This document shows, piece after piece, positions 25,201 to 33,865 of a stretch of DNA of 44,210 nucleotides. Both the position numbers and the translations under genes were made by a program. The notes beneath the pieces were generated by a model. That model saw only the letters and a program-made list of their open reading frames with translations, made no database searches and was not told the origin of the DNA. Where the stretch lies: contig NZ_FLSP01000075.1 of assembly GCF_900091315.1 (NCBI RefSeq), forward strand, positions 1 to 44,210, given 5' to 3'. Each line of letters starts with the position of its first letter. Position 1 is the stretch's first letter. The DNA comes from Streptomyces sp. DI166 (GTDB lineage: Bacteria > Actinomycetota > Actinomycetes > Streptomycetales > Streptomycetaceae).

Positions 25201-27258
25201 GTGCCCCTACGGATCCCCCGCCCACCCCGCCTCCGCGTCCCGGCCAGGCCCCTGCCGGCCGCCGTCCTGGTGGTCGCGTTCTGCGCCCAGGCCTTCGCCG
25301 CCCTGCGTCCCAACGTCCCGCTGCTGATCGGCGCGACCGCCGTCAGCCTCGCCGTCGAAGGCTTCCTGCACCGCTGGCAGCGCGGCATCCTGGCGGTCTT
25401 CGCCAAGTCGCACCTGGACGTCACCGTCCGCCATGTGCTGCGGGACCTGCTGCTGGTGGTGGCGCTGCTGAGGCTCGGCGGACAGGACCGGGAGTCCTCG
25501 TACACCCCGCTGATCGCGGCGCTGCTCGCCTTCTACGCGCTGCACGGCGCGATCCAGGCGGCCTCGATCCTGGTCCGCCGCACCCGCACCCTGCCGGTGG
25601 TGACGCGGAACATCGACGCCTCCGCGCTGCGCCTGTCCCCCGCCCCGCCCCTGCTGCTGCGCCGCCCCGGCCCACGGCTGCTCGTCTACGGCCTGCCCGC
25701 GACGGCCGGTCTGCTGGCCACCGTCGCCACCGCCGACCGCCGCCTCGCGGCCCTCGGCCTCGCCCTCTCGCTCGGCCTGGCCGTCGTGGGCCTGGGCGAC
25801 CTGGCGCTGCGGCTGCTGCCCGGCCGCCGGCCCGCGGGCGAGCGGGAGACCCTGGAGTGGCTCGACCGCTGGCTGGCGGAGTACCGGCCGACCGTCGGCC
25901 TGTACTTCTCCGGCGGCACCTCTTCGGCGTACCAGGCGAACATGTGGCTGGAACCGCTCGCCCAGCTGGAGGGACGGCCGCTGATCGTGCTGCGCGAGCG
26001 GTTCATGGTGCAGAAGCTCGCGGCGACCGACGTACCGATCCTGTGCCTGCCGAAGGTGTCCACGCTGATGCGGCTGGAGCAGTCCACGCTCCGGGTGCTC
26101 ATCCATCCCTCGAACTCCGGCAAGACCTCGCAGGTGCTGCGCATCCCCACGCTCAAGCACACCTTCGTCAACCACGGCGAGAGCGACAAACTGTCCTCCT
26201 GCAACCCGTACGCGAAGGCGTACGACGAGGTGTGGGTGGCCGGTCCCGCGGCGCGCGAGCGGTACGCGCAGGCCGAGGTCGGGGTCGAGGACAAGGACGT
26301 CGTGGAGATCGGCCGCCCGCAGCTGGACGCCGTGGAGCCGTACGCGGGCCCGCCCGCCGGGACGTACACCACCGTGCTGTACGCGCCGACCTGGGAGGGC
26401 TGGGACGGCAACCCGGGGAACACCTCGGTGATCGAGGCCGGCGAGAACATCGTCCGGGCGCTGCTGGCGGACCCGAAGGTGCGCCTCCTGTACAAGCCGC
26501 ACCCGCTGACCGGTTCGGTCGATCCGCGCGCCGGTGCCGCCGACATGCGCATCCGCGACCTGATCCGGGCCGCCAACCGGGAGCGGTCGGGACCGCGCCC
26601 CGCCGACAACGGTGAACTGGCCCGGCGTACGGCCGAGTTGGACCGGATCACCGCGACCGACTTCCGGGCCGCCGCCGACCAGGTCGAGCGGATGCTGGCC
26701 CAGTCGACGCCCGAGGAGGGACGGGCGCGCGCGGTGGCCGAGGCCACGACCGCCTGGGAGGACGCCTACTGGGCCTCGCTGCCTGAGTGGGAGCACCAGA
26801 TCGTGCTCGGCCTCCGGCCCACCCTCTTCTCCTGCTTCAACCGGTCCGACCTGCTCATCAGCGATGTCTCCAGCGTGGTCAGCGACTTCCTGGCGAGCGG
26901 CAAGCCGTACGCCGTGGCCAACACCAGCGGTCTGGCTCAGGACGTGTTCCGCAAGACCTTCCCGACCGTCCGCGCGGCAACCGTGCTGACCCCCGACGCG
27001 GCCGGAATGCCCGAGCTCCTGGCATCGGTACGCGACCCGGAGCTGGACGAACTGGCGGATGCCCGGCTGGAGTTGAAGCGATACCTGCTGGGCCCGGACG
27101 AACCGACCTCCCAGGAGCGCTTCAACACGGCGGTACGCGCCCTGTACTCGGCCGCCGAACAGCGCAGGGAGCGAACAGCGGCCCACACCATCCCCCCGGT
27201 CCCGGCCCAGCGCGACGAGCGCAAGTCCGAGACACTCGACGGAACGGCGACCTCTTGA
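25201..27258 (+). CDS. TagF/TarL-like polyol-phosphate polymerase with N-terminal membrane domain (copy A)
   Basis: A 685-residue product is read from the GTG at 25201, which has GGAG eight bases upstream. Residues 1-210 hold about five hydrophobic segments. Residues 220-650 are a CDP-glycerol glycerophosphotransferase-type domain, with VNHGESDKLSSCNPYAKAYD, APTWEGWDGNPGNTS, LLYKPHPLTGS and the late DLLISDVSSVVSDFLASGKP. This family adds glycerol- or ribitol-phosphate units from the CDP-activated polyol to a lipid-linked chain at the cytoplasmic face. It is about 45 percent identical by eye to the 28712-30760 protein in the catalytic half, so the two may act in sequence, one priming and one extending. 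Polyol identity is inferred from the CDP-ribitol synthase nearby. Confidence 0.82.
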   Translation: MPLRIPRPPRLRVPARPLPAAVLVVAFCAQAFAALRPNVPLLIGATAVSLAVEGFLHRWQRGILAVFAKSHLDVTVRHVLRDLLLVVALLRLGGQDRESSYTPLIAALLAFYALHGAIQAASILVRRTRTLPVVTRNIDASALRLSPAPPLLLRRPGPRLLVYGLPATAGLLATVATADRRLAALGLALSLGLAVVGLGDLALRLLPGRRPAGERETLEWLDRWLAEYRPTVGLYFSGGTSSAYQANMWLEPLAQLEGRPLIVLRERFMVQKLAATDVPILCLPKVSTLMRLEQSTLRVLIHPSNSGKTSQVLRIPTLKHTFVNHGESDKLSSCNPYAKAYDEVWVAGPAARERYAQAEVGVEDKDVVEIGRPQLDAVEPYAGPPAGTYTTVLYAPTWEGWDGNPGNTSVIEAGENIVRALLADPKVRLLYKPHPLTGSVDPRAGAADMRIRDLIRAANRERSGPRPADNGELARRTAELDRITATDFRAAADQVERMLAQSTPEEGRARAVAEATTAWEDAYWASLPEWEHQIVLGLRPTLFSCFNRSDLLISDVSSVVSDFLASGKPYAVANTSGLAQDVFRKTFPTVRAATVLTPDAAGMPELLASVRDPELDELADARLELKRYLLGPDEPTSQERFNTAVRALYSAAEQRRERTAAHTIPPVPAQRDERKSETLDGTATS

Positions 27259-27302
27259 GGGGTTCCCCCGGTGACCGGTGAGTCGCACGGCCGACGCTCG
27301 GG

Positions 27303-28511
27303 TCAGACCCGCACCCTCGTCCGCTCGGGCCGGGTGGCCCTGCCCAGCCTGCGGGCGGCCCGGCGCAGCACGGAATCTTTGTCGTCCTCGCGGTACCCGG
27401 GCACGCCCCGGGCCTCGCGGGGCGAGGCGAGGTAGACCGAGTCCGGTATGCCCGCGGCCGAGTCCCGGAAGTACGGATACGCCAGGTACAGTCGGCGGCC
27501 CTTCTTCTCCAGGAGGGCCGCCGGCTGCTTCTTGGCCTTGGTGAACTTCAGGACCTCCACCAGCCGTTCGGTCTGCCGGGTGGCGACCAGGTGCACGCGC
27601 AGCCGCTCCTCGACCTTCAACTGGCGGGCCACGCCCTCGTGCCAGTGGGCGGCGAGCAGGGGCGCGGCCAGCTCCATCTTGTGGCGCCGGACCTGGTCGC
27701 TGTCCTTGAGGAACTTCGGGCCGAACTGCGGCAGCAGGGTGACGGCGAAGGGGCGGACCATCAGCGTGTCGCGCCGGGGGCCGGCCGGGACCATCTCCGT
27801 GATCAGGTTCATCAGGGAGCGCGCGGAGTCGAACCGCAGGGTGTAGCCGCCGCTCTTGGTGACCTGCTTGCCGTCCTCGCGGCCCACCAGGTAGTAGCAG
27901 GTGTAGTCGGCGAGCACGGAGACGCCGTCGGCCCGCAGGTACGCCTCCATCGTGAACAGCGCGTCCTCGCCGGTGAACAGGGACTCGTCGAAGCGCATGC
28001 CGTGCCGGGTCAGCAGCTCCCGGCGGAAGAGCTTCTGGGCGCTCAGCGTGAACTTGATGTTGGAGGAGAAGACATCGGTGCGCTCCAGCGTCCGGTGCCA
28101 CATCGACTTCGGCGCCCCCCGGTTGACGCCCTCGATGCGGCCGAGAACCACATCGGTGCCGTTGCGGTCGGCCATGGCGACCATCCGCTCCAGCGCCTCG
28201 GCGCCCAGCCGGTCGTCGGCGTCGAGGAAGAAGACGTACCGCCCGGTGGCCTTGCCGAGGCCGACATTGCGCGGGCCGCTCGGGCCGCCGGAGTTCTCCT
28301 GCCGGATCACCGTCACCGGCATGGGCACGCGGGCGGCGAACTCCTCCAGGCAGTCACCGGTTCCGTCCGTGGAGCCGTCGTCCACCGCGATGACCTCGAT
28401 CCGCGCCGGGTCCAGCGTCTGCGCCTCCAGGGACGCCAGGCACTCGACCAGATACGGCATCGCTTCGTACGCGCCGATGATGACGGACACATCAGGCTGC
28501 GTCACGGTCAC
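27303..28511 (-). CDS. TarS/TarP-like family 2 glycosyltransferase (short form)
   Basis: The 402-residue protein opens with a GT-A fold, VSVIIGAYEAMPYLVECL, EVIAVDDGSTDGTGD and the NSGGPSGPRNVGLGKATGRY segment. The metal-binding motif is FLDADDRLGAEAL. The middle part (GRIEGVNRG, TLSAQKLFRRELLTRHG, GEDALFTMEAYLRADG, VLADYTCYYLV) follows Staphylococcus TarS and TarP, which put GlcNAc on poly(ribitol phosphate). Start is the GTG at 28511 behind GGGGGG, or the GTG two codons later. The C-terminal trimerisation domain of TarS is not obvious; a 140-residue helical, basic region replaces it. Its longer relative lies at 38186-39835. It probably decorates the polymer made by the adjacent polymerases. 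Donor sugar cannot be read from sequence. Confidence 0.83.
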   Translation of the reverse strand: MTVTQPDVSVIIGAYEAMPYLVECLASLEAQTLDPARIEVIAVDDGSTDGTGDCLEEFAARVPMPVTVIRQENSGGPSGPRNVGLGKATGRYVFFLDADDRLGAEALERMVAMADRNGTDVVLGRIEGVNRGAPKSMWHRTLERTDVFSSNIKFTLSAQKLFRRELLTRHGMRFDESLFTGEDALFTMEAYLRADGVSVLADYTCYYLVGREDGKQVTKSGGYTLRFDSARSLMNLITEMVPAGPRRDTLMVRPFAVTLLPQFGPKFLKDSDQVRRHKMELAAPLLAAHWHEGVARQLKVEERLRVHLVATRQTERLVEVLKFTKAKKQPAALLEKKGRRLYLAYPYFRDSAAGIPDSVYLASPREARGVPGYREDDKDSVLRRAARRLGRATRPERTRVRV

Positions 28512-28652
28512 GTTCCCCCCAAACAGACGGGTGCTATTTCTCCCGTTTCTCCTTTTCGCTACCTAGAAGACGGTTCAGCCCGGCGCAAGGTTGCCTAGCA
28601 TTGCGCTATTTGTGACCCACCTCACCGGCTGGAGCGGGGCGTGAAATGCCGT

Positions 28653-28685
28653 CGGCCCCCGTGGAGTTGAACTCCACGGGGGCCG
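28653..28685 (-). terminator. Strong hairpin between the copy B polymerase and the TarS-like gene
   Basis: cggcccccgtggagtt and aactccacgggggccg form a sixteen-base inverted repeat about a single central base. In RNA the stem would close with a loop of about seven bases. It lies 27 bases after the polymerase stop. The poor T-content suggests a GC-type terminator. Confidence 0.75.
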
Positions 28686-28711
28686 AACAGGGCTTTTTCC
28701 AGGGCGAGTTG

Positions 28712-30760
28712 TCAGCCGGTCAGTTCCGCCGACTCCGCCGCGGCGATCCGGGCCTCCTGGCCGAGGTTGCGGGTCTCGGCCTTCAGGGCGAGGTTCGCGA
28801 CCGCGGTGTTGAACTGCTCGATGGAGGGCGGCTCGTCCGGGCCGAGCAGATACCGCTTGAGCTCGACGCGGTCCTCGGCCAGCGGGTCGGCGGACGGGTC
28901 GCGGACCGCGTCCAGCAGCCCGCCCAGCTCGGCGGCGCTGTTGGAGAGGATCACCGCGGCGCGCACCGCGGTGTTCTGCCGCTTGAACTCCTCCTCGCCG
29001 AGCCCGGCGGAGTCCGTCACCGCGTACGGCTTGCCGCTGGCGATGAAGTCGGAGACCACGCTGGAGATGTCGGAGACCATGGCGTCGGAGACGTTGAAGC
29101 AGTCGTACAGCCGCGGCTCGGCGCCGGTGATGACACGGTGCTCGTGGGTGCCGAAGGACCGCCAGTAGGCGTCGTTCCACTCCGCGCGCAGCCGGGCGAT
29201 CTCCTCGTGCCGGGCCATGTCCACCAGGCCGTCACGGCTGGCCTCGGCCTCGTCGCCGCGCTCCTTGCCCGTTCCGGCGAGTTCCGCGAGACGCGCCTCG
29301 ATCCGTGCCAGCTCGGCCTTGGCGGCGCTCAGCGCGGCGGCGTCGACCCGGAAGCGGGAGTCGGCGGCGCGCTCCGCGCGGGCCTTCTCCATCAGCGCCG
29401 TGATCCGCGCGTGGGCGGCCTTGGCCTCGGCGCTGACGGTGCCGGTGAAGGGGTGCGGCTTGTACAGGACGCGGACCGGCGGATCGGCCTTGACCAGACG
29501 CTTGACGATGTTCTCGCCGGCCAGCACCAGCGAGGTGTTGCCCGGGTTGCCGTCCCAGCCCTCCCAGGTGGGCGCGTACAGCACGGTCGGGATGCGGCCC
29601 TCGGGCACGCCCTGCCAGGTCTGGATGGGCGCCAGCTGCGGGCGGCCGACCTCGGCGATGTCCTCGTCACGGACGCCGACGTCCGCTATGGCGTACCGGT
29701 CGCGGCCGGCCCGGCCCGCGGTCCACACCTCGTCGTAGACCTTGCTGAACGGGTTGACGCTGGCGAGCTTGTCGCTGTCGCCGTGGCCGATGAAGACGTG
29801 CTTCATGGTGGGCACGCGCAGCAGGTGGATGTTCTTGCCCACGTTCGCCGCGTACAGCGCGACGCGCACGGTGCTCAGGTCCATGTTCATCAGGTGCACC
29901 CCTCCGGGCACGCAGATGACGGGGACCGTGGTCGGGGCGAGGTTGGCCAGGATGACCCGCTCGCGCAGGATGATCAGCGGCTTGGAGTCGAGCTGCTCCA
30001 TGGTCTCCAGCCACATGTTGACCTGGTAGGCGGAGTCCTTGGAGCCGGAGAAGTACAGCACCGTCTCGGGGCGGTACTCGGACAGCCAGCCGTCGACGGC
30101 GGCCAGCACGGTGTCCGCGTTCGGCGGGATCCGGTTGCCGCGGATGTACGGCACCAGGGCGAGCACGTAGAAGGTGCCCAGGAGCAGGGTGACGCCGATG
30201 CCGATGAACCCGGCGAGCGGCTCGTCGAGGAAGGCCGAGACCAGCACGCCGACGACGGCGGCCAGGTCCAGGTGGAGCATCTTCTCGGCGGACCGGTCCA
30301 GCAGGGCGCGCGGCGGGGCGTCCGGGATGCGGATGCGCGAGGCCAGGTCGACGTTGCGGGTGGCGACGGGCATCCGGCGGCGGTTGCGGATCAGGGTGAC
30401 CAGCGCGCCGTGCGGGGCCTGCAGGCCGTAGAAGCCGATGAAACCGGCGACCGCGGCGTAGTAGACCAGGTTGTCCGAGAGGTCCAGGCGGGCCAGCAGC
30501 AGGATCAGCAGCAGCTGTCGGATCAGGAAGCGGATCGACAGCCCGGCACGCACCTTGCTCAGTCGGTTGACCAGGTAGCTGCCCTTGCGGTGCAGATAGT
30601 GGTCCGCCAGGTACGTCACTGCGGCACCGGCCGCGAAGGCGGGGACGCTCGGGACGAGCGCGGCCACCATGAGGCAGGGGAAGCCCAGCATCATGAGGAC
30701 CGCCGCGGCCAGCTCGGCCGCGCTGCCCACCCGGGCGACGCGTATAGCGGTGGAGATCAC
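28712..30760 (-). CDS. TagF/TarL-like polyol-phosphate polymerase with N-terminal membrane domain (copy B)
   Basis: The 682-residue protein repeats the plan of copy A: about five membrane segments in residues 15-215 (for example AAVLMMLGFPCLMVAAL and GFIGIGVTLLLGTFYVLAL). The catalytic domain has LYFSGSKDSAYQVNMWL, FIGHGDSDKLASVNPFSK, APTWEGWDGNPGNTSLV, VLYKPHPFTGTV and MVSDISSVVSDFIASGKP. Between the catalytic halves lies a helical, Ala/Glu/Arg-rich insert (about 430-510) that is longer than in copy A. The ATG at 30760 is chosen; the first membrane helix begins soon after. The role is transfer of polyol-phosphate units to a growing lipid-linked chain. The N-terminal membrane domain replaces the amphipathic anchor of Firmicute TagF and is, in my experience, an actinobacterial arrangement. 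Confidence 0.82.
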   Translation of the reverse strand: MISTAIRVARVGSAAELAAAVLMMLGFPCLMVAALVPSVPAFAAGAAVTYLADHYLHRKGSYLVNRLSKVRAGLSIRFLIRQLLLILLLARLDLSDNLVYYAAVAGFIGFYGLQAPHGALVTLIRNRRRMPVATRNVDLASRIRIPDAPPRALLDRSAEKMLHLDLAAVVGVLVSAFLDEPLAGFIGIGVTLLLGTFYVLALVPYIRGNRIPPNADTVLAAVDGWLSEYRPETVLYFSGSKDSAYQVNMWLETMEQLDSKPLIILRERVILANLAPTTVPVICVPGGVHLMNMDLSTVRVALYAANVGKNIHLLRVPTMKHVFIGHGDSDKLASVNPFSKVYDEVWTAGRAGRDRYAIADVGVRDEDIAEVGRPQLAPIQTWQGVPEGRIPTVLYAPTWEGWDGNPGNTSLVLAGENIVKRLVKADPPVRVLYKPHPFTGTVSAEAKAAHARITALMEKARAERAADSRFRVDAAALSAAKAELARIEARLAELAGTGKERGDEAEASRDGLVDMARHEEIARLRAEWNDAYWRSFGTHEHRVITGAEPRLYDCFNVSDAMVSDISSVVSDFIASGKPYAVTDSAGLGEEEFKRQNTAVRAAVILSNSAAELGGLLDAVRDPSADPLAEDRVELKRYLLGPDEPPSIEQFNTAVANLALKAETRNLGQEARIAAAESAELTG

Positions 30761-30817
30761 GGATAAACCTGCTCTGGGGGAGGGGTTGCCGGTCTGAGGA
30801 ACGAGGGGCCAAGGACT

Positions 30818-30858
30818 CAGGCCCCTGCCAATTCTTCATCAGAAGAAACAGGGGCCTG
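30818..30858 (-). terminator. Hairpin between the CDP-ribitol synthase gene and copy B polymerase
   Basis: caggcccctg (30818-30827) pairs with caggggcctg (30849-30858), and an inner ttctt/aagaa pairing extends the fold. It starts 27 bases after the stop of the 30886-32385 gene, where a terminator would be expected, so copy B probably has its own promoter. Confidence 0.6.
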
Positions 30859-30885
30859 AATTCCTAAAGGCTTATTAACTGTTGA

Positions 30886-32385
30886 TTATGCCACGCCGTC
30901 CTGACGGTCCAGCACACTGGCCAACGCGGCCTCGAAGCCGGAGGCCTGGCCCGCGGCGGCCGTCGGGTCCTGCTGGCGGACGTCGATGACATGACCGGTC
31001 AGCTCGGAGAGCAGCACGTCGAGCGAGGTGCGGGCGACCGCCTCGGAGGAGAGCAGGCTGCCCGCCGGCTCCTGGCCGAACGCCTTGGTCCGCATGGGGG
31101 TCGCGGTGCGCTCGGGGTTGATGCAGTTCACCCGAACGCCGTCACCCGCCCATTCGTCGGAGAGCGCCTGGGTCAGGTTGACCATGGCGGCCTTGGTGGA
31201 GGAGTACAGGCTGTACTCGGCGCGGCCCCGGGTGTAGCTGCTGGAGGTGTACAGCAGCAGCTGGCCCTTGGTCTCGGAGAGGTACTTGTACGAGGAGCGG
31301 GCGATCTGCACCGGCGCCAGGTAGTTGACCTTCAGCGCCTCCTCGATGGTGGCGTTGTCGGTCTCGGCCAGCTTGCCGATGCGCAGCACACCGGCGGTGT
31401 TGACGACGTAGTCGATCCGGCCGGTCTCGGCGTACGCCTTGGACAGCGCGTCGTCGACCTCCTCCGGGTTCTCCACGTGCGTACCGGTGGTGGAGCGGCC
31501 GAGGGCGTACACCTTGGCGCCGTAGGACTCGGCCAGCTCGGCGATGTCCTTGCCGATGCCGTAGGAGCCGCCGAAGACGACGACGGTCTTGCCGGTCAGC
31601 AGCTCGCGGTAGGCCTCCTCGGAGACCTGCTCGGGCGCGGCGGTGGAGGCCAGCTGGAACAGCTTGTCGGCGATGAAGACGTCGACCGGCTGGGTGACCT
31701 TCATGTTGTACTCGTCGCCCGCGACCACGTGGATCGGCACGTCCGGCAGGTACTTCAGCACGACCGTGCAGTCGTCGGTGGCCTGGAAGTTCGGGTCGCC
31801 GGCCGCGACCTCGTAGGCCCGCCGGATGGTGGACAGCTTGAACGCCTGCGGAGTCTGGCCGCGGCGCAGCCGGGAGCGGTCCGGGATCTCGGTGATGAAC
31901 TCGCCGTCCTCGCCGTGCGTGCGGGTCACGATGATGGTGTCCGCGGACGGGATGGCGACGTCGACGGCCTGGTAGCGCTCCAGGGCGGTGACACAGTCGT
32001 CGATCACACGCTGTGACAGCAGCGGGCGCACGGCGTCGTGGAAGAGGACGTTGCGGTCCTCACCCTCCGCGAGGCCCTCGCTGAGCGCCGCGATGGCCCG
32101 CTCGGTGGTCTCGTTGCGGGTCGAGCCACCCTCGATGATCTTGGTGACCTTCTTGAACCCGGCCTTGGCCACGATCTTCTCGACGTCGGGCACGTAGCCC
32201 GGCGCCATCAGCACGATGACGTCGTCGATCGAGTCGGCCTTCTCGAAGGTGGTCAAGGTGTGCTCGATGACTGCCTTGCCGGCGATCTTCAGCAGCTGCT
32301 TGGGGATGGAGAGACCCACGCGCTGACCGGTACCACCGGCCAGGATCACTGCGGTGGTACGGGGCTTGGCTATGTGCTGGGACAC
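30886..32385 (-). CDS. Bifunctional IspD-like cytidylyltransferase / SDR reductase (predicted CDP-ribitol synthase, TarI-TarJ fusion)
   Basis: The 499-residue protein starts at the GTG at 32385. The N-terminal half is an IspD/TarI-type cytidylyltransferase: TTAVILAGGTGQRVGLSIPKQ (about 8-28), FHDAVRPL and DRSRLRRGQTPQAFK. The C-terminal half is a short-chain dehydrogenase with the Rossmann motif VVFGGSYGIGKDIAEL (about 269-284), VNTAGVLRIGKL and the catalytic YSLYSSTKAA. This two-domain order matches Haemophilus Bcs1/Acs1, which reduces ribulose 5-phosphate and activates it to CDP-ribitol. In Bacillus and Staphylococcus TarJ is an unrelated zinc dehydrogenase, so the fusion here is the Gram-negative capsule type. 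It should supply the substrate of the two TagF/TarL-like polymerases. The polyol is inferred; other alditols are possible. Confidence 0.85.
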   Translation of the reverse strand: MSQHIAKPRTTAVILAGGTGQRVGLSIPKQLLKIAGKAVIEHTLTTFEKADSIDDVIVLMAPGYVPDVEKIVAKAGFKKVTKIIEGGSTRNETTERAIAALSEGLAEGEDRNVLFHDAVRPLLSQRVIDDCVTALERYQAVDVAIPSADTIIVTRTHGEDGEFITEIPDRSRLRRGQTPQAFKLSTIRRAYEVAAGDPNFQATDDCTVVLKYLPDVPIHVVAGDEYNMKVTQPVDVFIADKLFQLASTAAPEQVSEEAYRELLTGKTVVVFGGSYGIGKDIAELAESYGAKVYALGRSTTGTHVENPEEVDDALSKAYAETGRIDYVVNTAGVLRIGKLAETDNATIEEALKVNYLAPVQIARSSYKYLSETKGQLLLYTSSSYTRGRAEYSLYSSTKAAMVNLTQALSDEWAGDGVRVNCINPERTATPMRTKAFGQEPAGSLLSSEAVARTSLDVLLSELTGHVIDVRQQDPTAAAGQASGFEAALASVLDRQDGVA

Positions 32386-32576
32386 AGGTGACCTACCTTG
32401 TGGCGACTGGGAACGCGGAAATGGTCCCACTTCCGGTAACCGCTGTGCAAGGTGAGCGCCGCCCGCCGCATATGGGCGCGCAACCCTTCATTCACCTCGC
32501 ACTCCTGGTGACGGTCGGGAATGCCTTCCCGGTTCCCTGGGGAATTGCTGGGCGTAGCTGTGAGTAACCGCACAGA

Positions 32577-33770
32577 TCACCGGCGGCGCAGCTTCTTCAG
32601 GCAACGGTGTCCGAGAACCTTCACCAGTTCCTTGGACGGTGTCTGGTGAACCGTACGCGACTGCGCGGGCACGGAGCTGCGCACCGGCGCCGCGGCTGCC
32701 GCGGCGAGCGCCCCGTACAGTGCCTGCGCCGCGACCTCGGGCGCGATGCGCGGCTCGGCGTCGGCCGGGGTGTCGGGCTGCCTCGGTACGGCGGACAGCA
32801 GGGCGAGGTCCCCGATCACCCGCACGCCCGACGCGCCGATCCGCTCCGCCGCCTCCGCCCCGATCCCGGCCGCCGCCTCGGCGGCCCACCGGGGGGTGCG
32901 GATCTTCACGTCGCCGGGACCGGGAACGCACGCGTTCTTCATATGCATGACGGCGCCATATCGGACGAGTTGTGAATAGAGCTCCTCGGGCAGCTCGTTC
33001 CCGCGGAATTCCACATTAAGATTCCGCAGCATTTCGGTCTCGGCGAGGGTGAGGGAACGGTTGGCGGTGTCCGGAACCTCCTGAAGGAGATTCTCCGGGA
33101 GCCCCAGCAATGCCTCGAAGGTACGCATCAGGCCACCGCGGTCGGTGTCGTCCACCACCACGACGGTGACCCGTCCGGGGCCGACCGCCCGCACCCACCG
33201 CTCGATCAGCCGGTCGTGCCGGTGCCGCCGCCAGAAGCTGGGGTTGGGCTTCTCGTACGGCGGCTTGCGCAGCATGTGCTCCAGCCAGTCCTCGTAGCCC
33301 ATGCGCAGCCCGTTCTGCACGTACTGCTGCCACTGCGAGGGCATGATCCGCGCCAGCGGGCGCAGGGTGACCAGAACGTGCACCCGGTCGCCCCCGAGCT
33401 CCTCCACGATCCGGGCGATCGTCGCGTCGTCGGGCGCGTCGGCGAAGAATTCGCTGCTGACCGCGGAGGTGCGCCGGCCGGTGGCGGCGACCTGACCGAC
33501 CAGGGTCTCCCAGTGCCGGTCGGTGGGCTTGCTGTTGCCCATCATCCCGGGGCGGGAGCACACCGCCAGGGCGGCCGACATGGGGTGTCTGCTGGTGGCC
33601 GGGAAGTCGACGCCGTGCTGGGCCATCGCCTCCTTGGCCGCGAACAGCGCGCCCTGGAGCGCCGTGGTCCCGGTCTTGTGCGGCCCGATGTGCAGCAACC
33701 GGGTACCGGCCGCCAGCGGAGCCACCGCACGGTCGGCCGGTACGTCGTCTCTCGTACAGTCCGTCTCCAT
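32577..33770 (-). CDS. PAPS-dependent sulfotransferase-like protein
   Basis: The 397-residue protein begins at the ATG at 33770. Residues 26-38 (LHIGPHKTGTTAL) match the P-loop-like 5'-phosphosulfate loop of sulfotransferases. VLVTLRPLARIMPSQWQQ near residue 135 matches the 3'-phosphate-binding Arg/Ser segment. The middle (NPSFWRRHRHDRLIERWVRA, GLPENLLQ) and the conserved ANRSLTLAE are typical of bacterial carbohydrate sulfotransferases. The last 100 residues are Ala/Pro-rich. It is cytoplasmic with no signal or membrane segment. Its position beside teichoic-acid-type enzymes suggests that it sulfates the wall polymer or a precursor. An alternative is that it modifies a lipid or small metabolite. 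No PAPS-synthesis genes are in the window. Confidence 0.72.
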   Translation of the reverse strand: METDCTRDDVPADRAVAPLAAGTRLLHIGPHKTGTTALQGALFAAKEAMAQHGVDFPATSRHPMSAALAVCSRPGMMGNSKPTDRHWETLVGQVAATGRRTSAVSSEFFADAPDDATIARIVEELGGDRVHVLVTLRPLARIMPSQWQQYVQNGLRMGYEDWLEHMLRKPPYEKPNPSFWRRHRHDRLIERWVRAVGPGRVTVVVVDDTDRGGLMRTFEALLGLPENLLQEVPDTANRSLTLAETEMLRNLNVEFRGNELPEELYSQLVRYGAVMHMKNACVPGPGDVKIRTPRWAAEAAAGIGAEAAERIGASGVRVIGDLALLSAVPRQPDTPADAEPRIAPEVAAQALYGALAAAAAAPVRSSVPAQSRTVHQTPSKELVKVLGHRCLKKLRRR

Positions 33771-33819
33771 GGTCAGGGGACGGTAGGAGGTGTTCCTGAG
33801 GGTTGGATAAGAGCGGGAT

Positions 33820-33845
33820 GTGGATGTGACGAGGGCCACATCCAC
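33820..33845 (-). terminator. Hairpin downstream of obg
   Basis: gtggatgtg (33820-33828) and cacatccac (33837-33845) pair perfectly over nine bases with an eight-base loop, twenty bases after the obg stop. It separates obg from the sulfotransferase gene on the same strand. Confidence 0.6.
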
Positions 33846-33865
33846 CGCCCTCCGGGACGGCCCCG

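Noticed and set aside
25207..28101. A 964-codon minus-strand frame opposite the copy A polymerase
   Set aside because: It is the antisense of the polymerase and a shifted frame of the GT2 gene, with no recognisable domain.
30886..32385. IspD (isoprenoid pathway) cytidylyltransferase
   Set aside because: The fused SDR domain and the teichoic-type neighbours fit a CDP-alditol synthase; IspD itself is a shorter, unfused protein in Streptomyces.
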